64,000 bases of DNA from Microglena sp. YARC (GCA_022414725.1 JAJSRW010000062.1:1-64000), one strand, 5' to 3'. Shown: positions 50,373 through 60,702, numbered from the stretch's first letter. The notes: generated by a model from the letters alone, not told the origin. A program made the numbers and translations.

Positions 50373-50760
50373 GGCAGGCGTATACTCCCCAGGGCCGCTG
50401 CACGTTGCCTTCGCATAGACCCTGGCGACAGGGCATCACTGCCGACATCAATCGCGCCGAACTCGTGGCAATCCAACAAGCACTCGTACACTCCGAAATA
50501 GATGAAGAAACTCACCATCTTACTCTGACAGCTTATGCTCCTTGCAGCTTATTAACCTGCACATTTACCATCCCAGCAAGACACGGGAAAACAAACACGC
50601 GACCTCCTGCAAGACATCGCATCCACATGATCAATAGACACAACGCTGCTGCTACCACACGCCTGCTTAAGGTCCGATCTCACTCAGAATCGAAGGGAAA
50701 TGACGAGGCAGACACGCTCGCGAAAGAAGCGACGACAGGATACAATGTAATTGGACCTGT
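50310..50760 (+). pseudogene. LINE-B RNase H domain, frameshifted
   Basis: Three RNase H signatures in order: YTDGCAI (about 50325-50345), ADINRAELVAIQQAL (about 50442-50486) and KVRSHSESKGNDEADTLAKE (about 50671-50730) with the final catalytic-type aspartate. They lie in different frames, so the domain is broken in this copy. RNase H removes the RNA strand after reverse transcription in those LINE clades that carry it. Confidence 0.8.
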
Positions 50761-50775
50761 TAAAAACAGGGGAAC

Positions 50776-51741
50776 ATGCGCACCTCAACATGCATTGGCC
50801 GTCTGTCCAGCCCCCCAAAATCTATTAATGGAGACCAGCCCCCCCGGCACCGGCCAACAATCTCACCAAGGGTAATCAAGGCTAACCTCCCACCCCCCTG
50901 CACACTGGGCATGCCAACACCACGGGCGTATACTCCTCCATGTGGGAGCAAGCCAACCCCTTCCTCCTCCCTCAGGCTAGTAAATCGTTCTGGCAAATCC
51001 ACCGACATCAAATGGTGGCAAAAAAACAAGATCCACAAGGCTAGGTGGGGACGCTTATGGACTAGGAAATTGGCGTATAGATACAAACGCCCCTATGGTA
51101 CCAGCACTAGCCCCCCCTCTGATGATAACTGCCCTCTTTGTCGCAAAGCACAGGACGGAGCTGGCCATATTCTTGCTGGGTGCAGCCACCCTGTCTTCAA
51201 AGGAATGAATATCAACAGACATAATAAGGCGGTCCAACTTATCCAAAAGGCAGTAGCCAAAGGAGCTCTGGGGGCTCACCACATGTACATGGATGCAGGC
51301 ACTTGTGAAGCGACATCCGGCATTCCCACAAGACCCTCAACCACCCTCAAACCCCCTGATCTCCCCCAAGCCACATGGGATAAATACAGGCCTGATCTCC
51401 TCCTCATTGGCGACGAATCCAAACCAAGAAAAGCCTACCTAGTTGAACTGGGCTACTGCTCAGACACTAACCACCACATCAAATTCCAGGAGAAGAGCGT
51501 TCAGCATAAGGAGCTCCAACGTATCCTTCAACAACAAGGATTCCTTGTCCACTACCTAGTCTTCACCATAGGTACCACTGGTACCATACCAATCACAACT
51601 ATTACCAATCTCTCCACCTTAGGGATCAGTCGCGAACACGTAGACAAACTCATCTATAAGCTGCACAGAGAATACATCGCCTCCTGTACCAGCATTCTTG
51701 CCTCACGTCGCATGAAGGAGTCCCTCCCGCCTGGAGGGTGA
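50776..51741 (+). CDS. LINE-B C-terminal region: zinc knuckle plus R2-like endonuclease-type motif
   Basis: A 321-residue frame. C119, C122, H131 and C136 (CPLCRKAQDGAGHILAGC) form a CCHC knuckle. Downstream, RPDLLLIGDES near 205-215 and AYLVELGYCSDTNHH near 220-234, followed by a K/Q/H-rich helix, fit the PD...(D/E)-x-x pattern of restriction-like endonucleases found after the RT in R2-type and Dualen-type LINEs. With RNase H just upstream, the order RNase H, knuckle, endonuclease is unusual among LINEs I know. The frame ends about 95 bp before the element's 3' end. The endonuclease call is inference from pattern and position. Confidence 0.65.
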   Translation: MRTSTCIGRLSSPPKSINGDQPPRHRPTISPRVIKANLPPPCTLGMPTPRAYTPPCGSKPTPSSSLRLVNRSGKSTDIKWWQKNKIHKARWGRLWTRKLAYRYKRPYGTSTSPPSDDNCPLCRKAQDGAGHILAGCSHPVFKGMNINRHNKAVQLIQKAVAKGALGAHHMYMDAGTCEATSGIPTRPSTTLKPPDLPQATWDKYRPDLLLIGDESKPRKAYLVELGYCSDTNHHIKFQEKSVQHKELQRILQQQGFLVHYLVFTIGTTGTIPITTITNLSTLGISREHVDKLIYKLHREYIASCTSILASRRMKESLPPGG

Positions 51742-51780
51742 CACTTACTATGTCTGCCATGGTGACTTTCCCCAGCTGCG

Positions 51781-51836
51781 GCGTACGGGAGGGTCCCCTT
51801 AACACCACGCCCCTCCAGGCGTTATCTTTTTTTTTT
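51781..51836 (+). other. LINE-B 3' tail shared with the SINE
   Basis: GCGTACGGGAGGGTCCCCTT and AACACCACGCCCCTCCAGGC with GTTATC and a T-run. All but a few of the 49 bases before the T-run match the SINE end (52833-52878). The hairpin ACGCC/GGCGT is kept in both. Confidence 0.9.
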
Positions 51837-51850
51837 TATACAATATAATG
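51837..51850. repeat. LINE-B target-site duplication, 3' copy
   Basis: TATACAATATAATG, identical to 47350-47363. Confidence 0.88.
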
Positions 51851-51949
51851 GTATAATATAGATAATTGGCATAAAACGCATGTAGGCAATAATAAAGATT
51901 CTATCACTCACACTGTTGCAGCAGAAAACTAAAATGTTGCACATCTTAC

Positions 51950-52230
51950 CATGAAATGAATCTTGCTGCAGAAGCTGATCTCATCTACAAGTACGAATCG
52001 GATTTTGCTATTAAAATTTGCTTGAGATTTCTTTGAACCCCCATTTCCACTTCTTCTGTTGTACTTCGTCGTAGTGCCAAAGAGTTGAGTAGTACTCATT
52101 CCAGGGTTGGCACTAGAGCCTACAAGTGTAGCTGCTTTCCATGTGTAAGCTGACACTGCAATTAAGCTTGTCATCTTATGTTGGAAGGCATACCAAAGGA
52201 AAGCCTTCAATATTTCACTCTTGCCGGTAC
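51950..52230 (-). CDS. Helitron exon 11: PIF1 Walker A and B
   Basis: Acceptor TTGTATAG at 52230 and donor CATG/GTAAGATG after 51950. Joined to exon 10 it gives GQAGTGKSEILKAFLWYAF, an intact Walker A, then SAYTWKAATLVG and the Walker B segment RFVLVDEISF. Phase is clean on both sides. The following intron (47028-51949) holds the nested LINEs. Confidence 0.87.
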
Positions 52231-52666
52231 CTATACAAGAGAGGTGTGCATGAATGATAGTGTGTATTAGTTGAAAATAGAATAGGCGTATGAATTGCAC
52301 ATGACTACCTGCAAAGAGCACATTGTACTAGTGATATAATGGACACTTACGTATATATTGTCACTTTGAGTTCTTCATATGAATCGACACTTGGTCATAT
52401 GATAGGTCAAGCGGGATGTCTCACCAAGTCATGCACATCTAAGTCAGTACTTTTAATATCAATTCACACTTTGGTTTGGACTTTTACATATGTTGGATGA
52501 ATGTGCATTCAATGGTTTATACATTGAATATACAAGTGTGCTTAGCATTGTGTGACTAGTATCATGTGCTTAGTATTCTTGGTTTAACATTTACTATGAT
52601 TATTGTTTAATATTGTATCACTTGTTACCTTAATTGTCTGTCTATAATTGGGCTTAGTATTGAGGG

Positions 52667-52683
52667 TACTGTATTGGTGCCAT
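52667..52683. repeat. SINE target-site duplication, 5' copy
   Basis: TACTGTATTGGTGCCAT. It matches 52879-52895 at 16 of 17 bases. Confidence 0.9.
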
Positions 52684-52878
52684 TCGATTACAATGGTCTA
52701 GTGGTAGACCAGATTGCTAAGGAACGAAGAGTCGGGGGTTCAACTCCCACTTCGGTCGCCCTTGGCGTTGCAGGTCGTCGTCAACTGCGATGGTAGCTTG
52801 TCCAGTTGAGGTAGGAGACCGCTCCCTACCCGCGTACGACGGGCTCCCTTAACACCACGCCCCACCAGGCGTTATCAT
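52684..52878 (+). mobile_element. tRNA-derived SINE with 17-bp target-site duplication
   Basis: The 195-bp body starts with a tRNA-like head carrying an A-box (52694-52704) and B-box (52737-52747). After a short unique middle it ends with about 50 bp nearly identical to the 3' end of LINE-B (CGTACGACGGGCTCCCTTAA, then CACCACGCCCCACCAGGCG and TTATC). Flanks TACTGTATTGGTGCCAT (52667-52683) and TACTGTTTTGGTGCCAT (52879-52895) differ at one base, the signature of target-primed insertion. Family knowledge: SINEs of this type are transcribed by Pol III and use the enzymes of a partner LINE that recognises the shared tail. It lies antisense within a Helitron intron. Confidence 0.92.
52694..52747 (+). 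promoter_or_regulatory. SINE Pol III promoter: A-box and B-box
   Basis: TGGTCTAGTGG (52694-52704) fits the A-box consensus and GGTTCAACTCC (52737-52747) the B-box consensus, 32 bp apart, as in tRNA genes. The acceptor-stem positions do not pair, so this is a derived promoter and not a working tRNA. Confidence 0.88.
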
Positions 52879-52895
52879 TACTGTTTTGGTGCCAT
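52879..52895. repeat. SINE target-site duplication, 3' copy
   Basis: TACTGTTTTGGTGCCAT, with one substitution relative to the 5' copy. Confidence 0.9.
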
Positions 52896-52944
52896 GCATG
52901 GGTTGTGGCTTGTAGTGACTCGAATCTAGTGGCTTACCAAGGCT

Positions 52945-53060
52945 GGGTGGATGGTTAGGAGGTTGCATAAATGGGAAGTTGGATGTATGTATGTATTGCT
53001 GTATGGTTGGATGGATGTATGGAACGATAGATGGATGGATGGTTGGATGGTTAGATATAT
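52945..53060. repeat. TGGATGGA microsatellite in a Helitron intron
   Basis: Degenerate GGATGGATGGTTGGATG runs on the plus strand inside the intron 52231-53289, downstream of the SINE. Confidence 0.75.
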
Positions 53061-53289
53061 GATGCGATAAAATAAGCATGGAAGGAATCTTGACATACCA
53101 TTTCACTAGGATTCAAGTGTGGATGGAATTAGACCATAGTCCGATTGATGCATGGATGTCGATACTTGATGGATGGATTTGTATTGCAATTTGCATATAA
53201 GTTGGCTTTAGCTATATGCACAATCAATACATCATGAATGATGGTTTCTTATCTTCACACTCCCTAACTAATTAATATATGTGAATCAC

Positions 53290-53602
53290 CTGCTTGGCCA
53301 AGGATACTGCATTTCAGTTGAGCGGGTTGCTTGGATGACCCCTCGGACATCAAGGTGTGTGCCATAACTTTAAATGGCACTGCTTGTTCGGGGCACAATT
53401 TGAAAAGCTCGACTGTTTGGTCCAGAGTAGGCAACATAAGACAAGGAATATAAGGCGGTTTGCCTCCATCCTTGATTTTTGTTGTCCAGCTTGAGAAGGT
53501 GCTTGACATATTCATCATCATCATGCGTTGCCTCACAATCTCAATCCTAGCAATCCTTTGATTGGTAGGGTCAACCACCAATTGCATTGTGTATTCCATG
53601 TC
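53290..53602 (-). CDS. Helitron exon 10: start of PIF1 helicase
   Basis: Acceptor CCATTGCAG and donor GCAG/GTGATTC. It encodes MEYTMQLVVDPTNQRIARIE and on to QLKCSILGQAG, the first half of the Walker A loop. The terminal glycine codon is split by the intron. Confidence 0.8.
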
Positions 53603-54377
53603 CTGCAATGGACAAATTAAATCACAGATATAGTATAATTAGTTAAGATTTAACAAGTTAGTTTAACCTACAAATACAAGTGGTTGTAATGTATTTGAAT
53701 GAGATAATAAATTAAGTGTTATTATCAAGGTTATTATATGAATCATATTGAGTAATGTTATAAGCTCAATATTATATACCATTTGGATGACTTTATTTAG
53801 CTAGGAATCTTATATGTTAACATGTTTATTTAGGTGAGGTTACAACCGCAATAGACATTGATGGTAGGAAAATTGTTCGATGGATAATATATAAAATGTA
53901 TTGGTTCTTCTAGTGATTTGTTGTACCATCATGGTGAATGGTGGATGTGTAATTGTCTGAGATTGCGCTTGTGGGTTCACTTAGTATACTTTCTACTTAT
54001 TCTTGTAATGTGTTTGTGCATATGCAGTTGTTTGTTCTGATGCAGGCATAGTAGACTGTGACACATGTGGTGATATGCGTGTATTATGTAGATGTGTGAT
54101 TGGAGTGTAAAAAGATAAGAGTGAAGTGGAGTGTAGGGTGATGGTAAGCCCAAATATTTCACATTATACCATATTGATGTACTAATTTCAAATGCAGTTT
54201 TTGAAAGATACAAAATATTAGCACGTAGCATATAGTATCATTGGTGTAGGAGATGAATTTACTTACATGGTCGGTACCATGTTTAATTATTGATGATGTA
54301 CAAAGGAAAGTACGTCCTTTGAATATAATTAAATAACTAGTTGCTAATACAATTTGGATTTTGAACTTGAGTCTTAC

Positions 54378-54630
54378 CAAATTCTTTCCTTCTTGTACAT
54401 CTTCAAATCAGCTAGTACTTTCCCAATTTCTTCACAAAGGGTGGCAGAGCTTGTAGATACGGCCGTAGGTGGCAATGCTGTCTTCACACAAGGGAAAACT
54501 TGGCGTTTAAGGGCCTTCGTTGCTATTTCTTCATCTTTGTCTTGGGCGAGATATCTTCTTCCAAACTTGGGAGCACTGCTGTTAAACATTCATCTTCGAA
54601 TGTGTTATTCGGTATGATCTTCAAATTCAT
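54378..54630 (-). CDS. Helitron exon 9 (boundaries uncertain)
   Basis: Acceptor CATTTTACAG at 54630 and donor GTAAGACTC after 54378. It reads NTFEDECLTAVLPSLEED in one frame, then KALKRQVFPCVKTALPP and CEEIGKVLADLKMYKKERI in the next. It is the linker between Rep and helicase. The frame change and imperfect phase into exon 10 leave the exact structure open. The intron 53603-54377 appears empty. Confidence 0.55.
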
Positions 54631-54894
54631 CTGTAAAATGGATTTGAATTGGGATTGGGTGAGTTTATGGCTTGGTAGGTGTTTTGTTATTTTTTGTATG
54701 GGTGGAATGGGGCGCCTTTTTTCAATACTCAAACCAGTGCATTTAAATTATCAATGCTCTAAGCTCATACAAGTATGGATTTTCGATTGCACTTTGTAGC
54801 TCTTGATATAGGAGAGCTACTGCAATCAGATTTGTGTATGTTCAATACTTGAGGCGGATGTCAAAAAGGCTGAATGGAAGGATTGTGTGAGCAG

Positions 54895-55045
54895 GTGGTT
54901 GTTAGATGATGGACGGGAGGTGGGATGGATGGGGTGGAGGTTGGATGATTGGGTGGTGGTGGGTGAATATGGATGATTGGGAGGATGGATGGAAAGATGA
55001 ATGGATGGAGGGATGGATGGATAGATGGATGGATGGTGTATTAAT
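54895..55045. repeat. GGATGGAT/GGTGGTTGG microsatellite in a Helitron intron
   Basis: Runs of GATGGATGGAT and related tetramers on the plus strand. A smaller tract of the same kind lies at about 52945-53060. Confidence 0.8.
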
Positions 55046-55254
55046 GAGACATGGAGGTGATGTGGTTTAAGATGTGTGTGTATTTATAATGTTTAGAGAG
55101 GCTTGTGCAGATAAGAGGGAGGGGGTGGGAGGGGGGAGGAGGGGGGGTGGGATATATGAATGGGAGATAATTTAAGTGTGACGGGTCATATTTCGTTGTA
55201 CATGGAGTACTTATTATAATATAGTACATAAACTTGGGTAGAAATAAAGCATTG

Positions 55255-55472
55255 TCGGTGACTAGTGGTGTGTTGCGGCGGGCTTACCGCAACACTTGTC
55301 CCGCTTGCTGCAAGCCGCTTGCCGCATTCAGTGCGGTAATAGGGCTGCAAGCAGGTTTGTAACACGTATGTACCCTGCTCGTACAACAAGCAGCCGCAAG
55401 CCCAGCTTGTTGCAAGTCGATTGCAGCAAATGGCTTGCAGCAAGCGCTTGCAAGGGTCACACTAGTCACCGA
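55255..55472. mobile_element. MITE-like element with 13-bp terminal inverted repeats
   Basis: TCGGTGACTAGTG at 55255-55267 is the exact reverse complement of CACTAGTCACCGA at 55460-55472. The interior is GC-richer than its flanks and full of internal palindromes such as TGTTGCGG/CCGCAACA, and of GCTTGCAGCAAGC-type repeats. There is no coding capacity, and I cannot see a clear target duplication. It sits in the intron upstream of Helitron exon 9. Confidence 0.75.
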
Positions 55473-55700
55473 TGGCTTGAAACAAATTGTGAATTGTGAC
55501 CCTTTTAAAATGGTTAGGGATAAGAGGTGATTAAGTAAGGAACAATGAGTCCCCCAAATGGGTTCATATACAAGCGAACATGATCATTAAAAGTTTTATA
55601 TTAAGAACAGGCACTTCAAGTACAATAGTGATTTATTATTACTATGCTAATGCAATGATCAATGTCATTATGATTTGACTAATGCTAATGCTATTATCAC

Positions 55701-55926
55701 CTTCGTCAGAATTGGTGGAGTTGCTGTTGTTGTCATTCTGGGTCCCATCGTGTTGCTCAACATTATTGCGCCGTAATCGTTCATCTTCTTTCCTGTTAGT
55801 CCTCACACGAGACGCATGTAATACCATAGCTGCTTTAGCAATTTGACGCTTGGTGATGTTGTTAATCCAAGTCCATGCTAGAACATCTCGAGGGCCTCTA
55901 GGTAGAGTTCGCTTCCAGAACTGAGC
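55701..55926 (-). CDS. Helitron exon 8 (end uncertain)
   Basis: Acceptor GATTGCATAG and phase agree with exon 7, giving AQFWKRTLPRGPRDVLAW and a basic stretch, then an Asn/Ser-rich acidic tail. A donor at GAAG/GTGATA is possible, but the frame stays open to about 55643. Phase into exon 9 does not fit cleanly, so a break or another splice site is likely. Confidence 0.55.
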
Positions 55927-56748
55927 CTATGCAATCAAAGAATGTAAAGATATCATGATGTATATGTGTATAAACATTGATATTCTTTTCAGTTCCACAT
56001 ACTTTGTTCATAGTTTGCGGAACAAGACATGTAGGATCAATGTTGTTGGACAGACACATGCTACTGACAATTAAAAATGTATCAAGTTCTAAGCAAGAAC
56101 TATCGGATAATCAGATTGGATCAAGGAATAATCAAGAACTATGGATAATCATTAACTAATCAAGAACTAATCAAGGACATGACAATTAGAGATTACACAC
56201 ATGGTGGGTCATGATATGAGTAAGATTGGCAATTTTTTTATTTTGTTCGTGAAGTGATAGGAAGTGTTTATGCTTGAGGAGAGCGATAGCAAGTGATAAG
56301 AGCAAGGAGAGCGATAGCAAGTGTTGCTAATTGCAGACAGATAGTTCGTGGAGAGCAAAAGCAAGTGTCGCTACGTGCAGCGAGATAGCAGGTGTCCATG
56401 ATATAGGAGAGAAAAGGCCTTGATGGGCTATTGGATCAACGGGGTGGACATTGAATTGTGTATGAAAATGTGATTGAATTCACAATTGGGACTGAAGTAT
56501 AATAATAGTGTTGAGTACAGAAGTACTAAACAACAATGACGGATATTAATTTGTTTGTAGCAGTTGCTAACATTGTTTTTGTTCACCCATCAATTCATAT
56601 GTATACACAACATGCTAATTGTATAAAACGCTCCATATGATTTTTATGTGTTTTGCATCAAATAAAGGTATTAAAATATACAACATCCTACATAAAAAAT
56701 AGTTCACATATTTAAAATACTTCATGCATGTTGATAAACATGACCTAC

Positions 56749-57901
56749 CTTTTCCCACAATGAGTCTCCTTCCAATTCATCCAGCATAGTATCAAAGGGG
56801 AAGAAGACTCCCAAAGCATATGCAGCCCACTCCTCCTTGAATTCAAGATCAGAGGTCTCCGCTGGGTAGGGTGGAATATCTTTGACAATTTGTGGAATTC
56901 TAATATTTGCTACAGGATTGTGTCCTTGGTCACTGTCATTATCTAAATGCAACAACTGCCCTGCCAATCCAGTAGGCTTGGCACAATCGAACGCCATAGT
57001 CATTTCGTATGGTGACCAATCGTGCAAGGCGACATGCCTACGATTGTATCTAGATAATTGGGTTGATATTGTGACGCTGCTGTCTTCTGCATTGTGATCT
57101 AAGCGGCATTGCACATCATGCATGTCTAAATCACCACATTGTTTAGAGTGTGACATGCATGATTTATAGAAGTGCCAAGGATCAAAAGTAGCGCAAGGAA
57201 TTGGAACCCAATGATCATCATGACCTAGCAAGAAAGATACTGTAAAAACTAATGGATATGTTTGAGAGCCATTAATTTTGTGTAATAACTTTTGCAAAAG
57301 AGACTTAGCCTGCTGGTCAGGAGTGCGAGTCTCAGCTTCATGCTCGACCAGCAATATGAATGCATTTGTATTAATGTCCGTATTGTCAATCTTTGCACAA
57401 TATTTAGAAGCATATTCAGACTGCATAATTGAGTGCGTTTCAGCATCTAACATACTTGGAGGTTCTGAAATAGTTGCACCTTTATCGAATTTGTCTTTCC
57501 ACAACATCCAGTCTCTAAGACCACGACCATGCTAATGTGTCATAGACACAAAGTGGTTGCCCGGCATAGCTAACATCAATACTGGCATGTAAGCTACAAG
57601 GTTGCCATGTGTTCGCCTGAGTAGGACATTGTTAGCTGTTGCATTCAAACAATGAGTGGTATGTACTAGTGGTCTATCATATCCCATCCACAATCACTAT
57701 GATCTCCAGTTCTTCCACCTTTTTTGCACGTTGGTGTGTGTTTGTGCATTTGGCATGACCGAGCAGCTGATTCCATATAGTTATACAGAAGCACTGTTTT
57801 AGTAGGATCCAATGGGATTCTCATAGCCATTACCACTTTATCAGTAGATTGCCCTTCAAGCACTTTATCCCAAGCTGCATGAGGCGTTGTCCCAAATGTA
57901 T
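56749..57901 (-). CDS. Helitron exon 7: Rep core with two-tyrosine motif
   Basis: Acceptor GGGTTTGCAG at 57901, in phase with the previous exon through a tyrosine codon, and donor GTAGGTC after 56749. It encodes YTFGTTPHAAWDKVLEGQ and MHKHTPTCKKGG, then after a frame change near 57700 RPLVHTTHC and LLRRTHGNLVAYMPVLMLAM, a TAG at 57532-57534, and SEYASKYCAKIDN. The Y-x3-Y pair (57412-57414 and 57400-57402) matches the catalytic tyrosines of Helitron Rep. LLGHDDHW follows. The intron 56750 side continues to 55927 with nothing else recognised. Confidence 0.82.
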
Positions 57902-58348
57902 CTGCAAACCCAATGGATTGGGAGAAAAAGAGGGGTGGGGTGTGTGAGTGGGGGGGGGAGTGGTGGTTAGTTACCATTTAGACAAGTTATAATTGGGAAA
58001 AAGAATGGGCAGTGGGTGTGTGCAGGGGAAGTGTGTTTGTGTGTGTGTGTAGGGCGAAGGAAGGGGAGGGAGGTTGTGTGTGAGTGGGGAGAGCACGAGC
58101 CAGAGAGGGCCAAACATATGAATGTAGGCATGGATGGATATGCATAGTTAGATTAGTTTATAACTGAATGTATAATGCTAATAATTGCTGATTTGTATGC
58201 ATTTTCAAGTATGTGGCTAAGGTAGCAGTTTGTGACAGTAGGTGGAGCCAGTAAATGCAGTAGGTGGCTAAGTGGTATGCAGTTGGTAGATGTAGATGGC
58301 AATAGGTGGTGAACAGTTGAATAATTTTATTACTCAACAATAACTTAC

Positions 58349-59633
58349 ATGATGGATTTGGTATCATTACGTCCATTGTACTAGCTTCCAATGTAAGATC
58401 TTCAGATGAACCAGCTTCCAGAGCACTAGCTCCCAATGATGATGCATCAGGTGAACTAGCTTCAATAGTACTAGCTTCCAATGACCGAACTTCACGTGAA
58501 GTAGCTTGGAGAGGACAAGCTTCCAGTGTAGGAGCTTCAGAAGGATGCAAATCAATACTGATTTGGGATCCCAAAGGCTTTTCAGGGCTAGGGAAGTAGG
58601 AGCATGCTACACTTTCCATGAAAGTAAACAAATGACTTGCCATCTGTCCGTTTTTCATTATATTCTCTAAATTTTTAAAATGAAGGTAAGCTTGAATTGC
58701 TTGCCCATGGGCATGTTTGCCTCCACGTCCACTTGCCTCATATTTCAAGTATGCAGCTAATAGAACCCCAAAACATACAATCTGGGTTCACTTGTTTTAG
58801 CACTACCCATCGGCCATCCTAAAAAGATATCGCAGAATGCTTCAAGGTAGGCTTGGATGAAATGGGCACATGCATCTGGGTTTTGAGCAACTGTTTCAAA
58901 CACTCTAAGGTTTCTGGTCGACCCTCTGGTTTCCCATATGTATCAAACTTGTACTCTTTGCCTGCTAATGCAAATGTCCACTCCGAGAATTGTTCACCTG
59001 GACACAGATTGAACATTGTTGTATATGGACCAAATACAACATGTGTTGCAAGAACCTTACTACGTAAGGATCTGAATGATTGTGGTGATCCGATGACTCG
59101 ACCACCTATGCATGATAGACCTTTGAACACAGTGCGCTGTGCATCGTTTAGAGCTTTGTAACTATTTTGAGATTTAATAGATGCATCATATGAGCCAAAA
59201 CAATCTAGCACAGCATGAAGTTCTGGCTCCTTTAAAGACAAGGTGCTTGTCTTCAAATTTGATCCGAAACCCAATTGGACGTGTGATTGTAAGTTGACTT
59301 CATGTCGTTTCACTACATTAAATGCATCTATGATGAGTGCTGGATTCTGTGCAAATTGTGTTCTAGGATATCTCTGTAATAGTGCTTTATAATATTCCTT
59401 TGCACTCATTCCTTTAGGACATTGCCCTGTCCCATGAGGAAATGATGAACAGTGTGTTTTGATCATCCACATAGGGTCATAATCATTTTGAATTTCCCCT
59501 CGTGTGACATAAGATGCTAGTGTGTCCTCAGATGAGAATCCTCCTTTCATTTTATCGGCAGAATTGAACACATCTGGAATGAGGTTCGTGTGAAACTGTA
59601 ACTCCACTTCATCCAATCCATGCATAGTACAAC
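58349..59633 (-). CDS. Helitron exons 5-6: Helitron-like N domain and Rep HUH motif
   Basis: Acceptor TTGTTTCTTGCAG at 59633 and donor GTAAGTTATTG after 58349. The first part (to about 58910) has FPHGTGQCPKGMSAKEYYKA and AQNPALIIDAFNVVKRHE, typical of the Helitron-like N-terminal domain. The frame then shifts into TVAQNPDACAHFIQAYLEAF and LGWPMG. It shifts again into VLLAAYLKYEASGRGGKHAHG, whose HAH is the metal-binding HUH box of the Rep nuclease (58707-58715). A serine/alanine-rich repetitive stretch (LEAS, EASS type repeats, about 58380-58540) follows before the donor. I saw no splice pair that would explain the two frame changes. Confidence 0.82.
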
Positions 59634-59749
59634 CTGCAAGAAACAAGAATTGGTCATGCTTTAGATACATCAAGAGATGACTTGTACTCAGGTGTAATAA
59701 CAAAACTCATGTTTGTCTCGAAATGACAACACATAGTAGACTTTTATGT

Positions 59750-60500
59750 ATTTCGAGGGGAGATATGTCTTGTTGTGAAGATGTCCATTATTGTGTTACA
59801 CCACATAGGCGGGGGCTGTATCACATGAGTTAAGCTGGTGTGGGGGACAATATGTGAGCTGGTGCATGTGGGTTGGCGGTGAAGATAGTCATGCTTGTGG
59901 TGCACCATATGGGTGGGTGGGTGGGTGGGTGGGGTGGTGGGGGTGGTGGGAGCTGTATCGCACAAGACTGCGAAATGGAAGGGAGACCAAAGTGCGTGGG
60001 TACCAGGTTGGTGTTGAAGTCGGACATGCTTGCGTTGCACCACTTGTGTGTGTGTGTGTGGGGGGTGTGTGTGTGTGTGGGGGGGGGGGAATGTGGGGGG
60101 TAGGAGGGTCACACATGTCCTGCTTAATGGAAAGAGAAATAGTATGTGTGTGGGTGCGGGTGTCTTGGCATTGAAGATGGCCGCTCTTGTCACATGGGAG
60201 GTGTGAATCACACAGGTCTTGCTTAATGGAAGGGGAGGTAGTACGTGTGTGGGTTCATCTGTGTAGGCGAGGAAGATGGCTATGCTTGTGTTGCAACGTA
60301 TAGGAGGTGATGAATCACACAATTCAAGCTTAATGGAAGAGGAGAGATGAAGTGTGGGGGAATGTGTGTGTTGGTGTTGAAGATGTCCATGCTTGTGTTG
60401 CACCAAATATATGGCTTAAGGCTTGCTGGATGGAAGGGTAAACAATATGTGTGTTGTTATGTGTGTGCTGGCGTTGAAGATGGCCATGCTTATGTTGCAC
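59750..60500. repeat. Intronic minisatellite of about 100-150 bp units
   Basis: Seven degenerate copies anchored on GAAGAT followed by CATGCTTGTGTTGCACCA begin near 59777, 59879, 60017, 60172, 60271, 60378 and 60475, with TGTGTG/GGGG-rich filler between. It lies wholly inside the intron between exons 4 and 5 (59634-60702). Confidence 0.8.
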
Positions 60501-60702
60501 TTATTACTTCATACTATGGTGTGTGATGTGTGTCAATGTACTACATTCATGCACATATCAACGTATGGACACACAATATTAATATATGTGTATGATTGTA
60601 TTAGACGTTCAAAATATTGAGGAGCTATACTTTTATATAATTTATACTTATATATAATTTTGGTTTGACGATGTGGTGGTACTTCACTTAAGCATAACTT
60701 AC

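Larger units (their letters stand above)
47364..51836 (+). mobile_element. LINE-B: non-LTR retrotransposon in a Helitron intron, interrupted by LINE-A
   Basis: The element is flanked by TATACAATATAATG at 47350-47363 and again at 51837-51850, a perfect 14-bp target duplication, so the whole interval entered as one insertion. Its own sequence is 47364 to about 47790 and 49086-51836, with LINE-A nested between. The 3' end has the tail shared with the SINE, ending in a hairpin ACGCC/GGCGT (51807-51822) and GTTATC plus a T-run. Coding remnants include an RNase H region and a C-terminal zinc-finger and endonuclease-like region. I see no reverse transcriptase, so the copy is internally or 5' deleted and cannot move by itself. 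Confidence 0.85.

Noticed and set aside
52687..52760. A functional tRNA gene
   Set aside because: A-box and B-box are good, but the acceptor stem does not pair. The sequence continues into a LINE-like tail with target duplications, so it is a SINE head.
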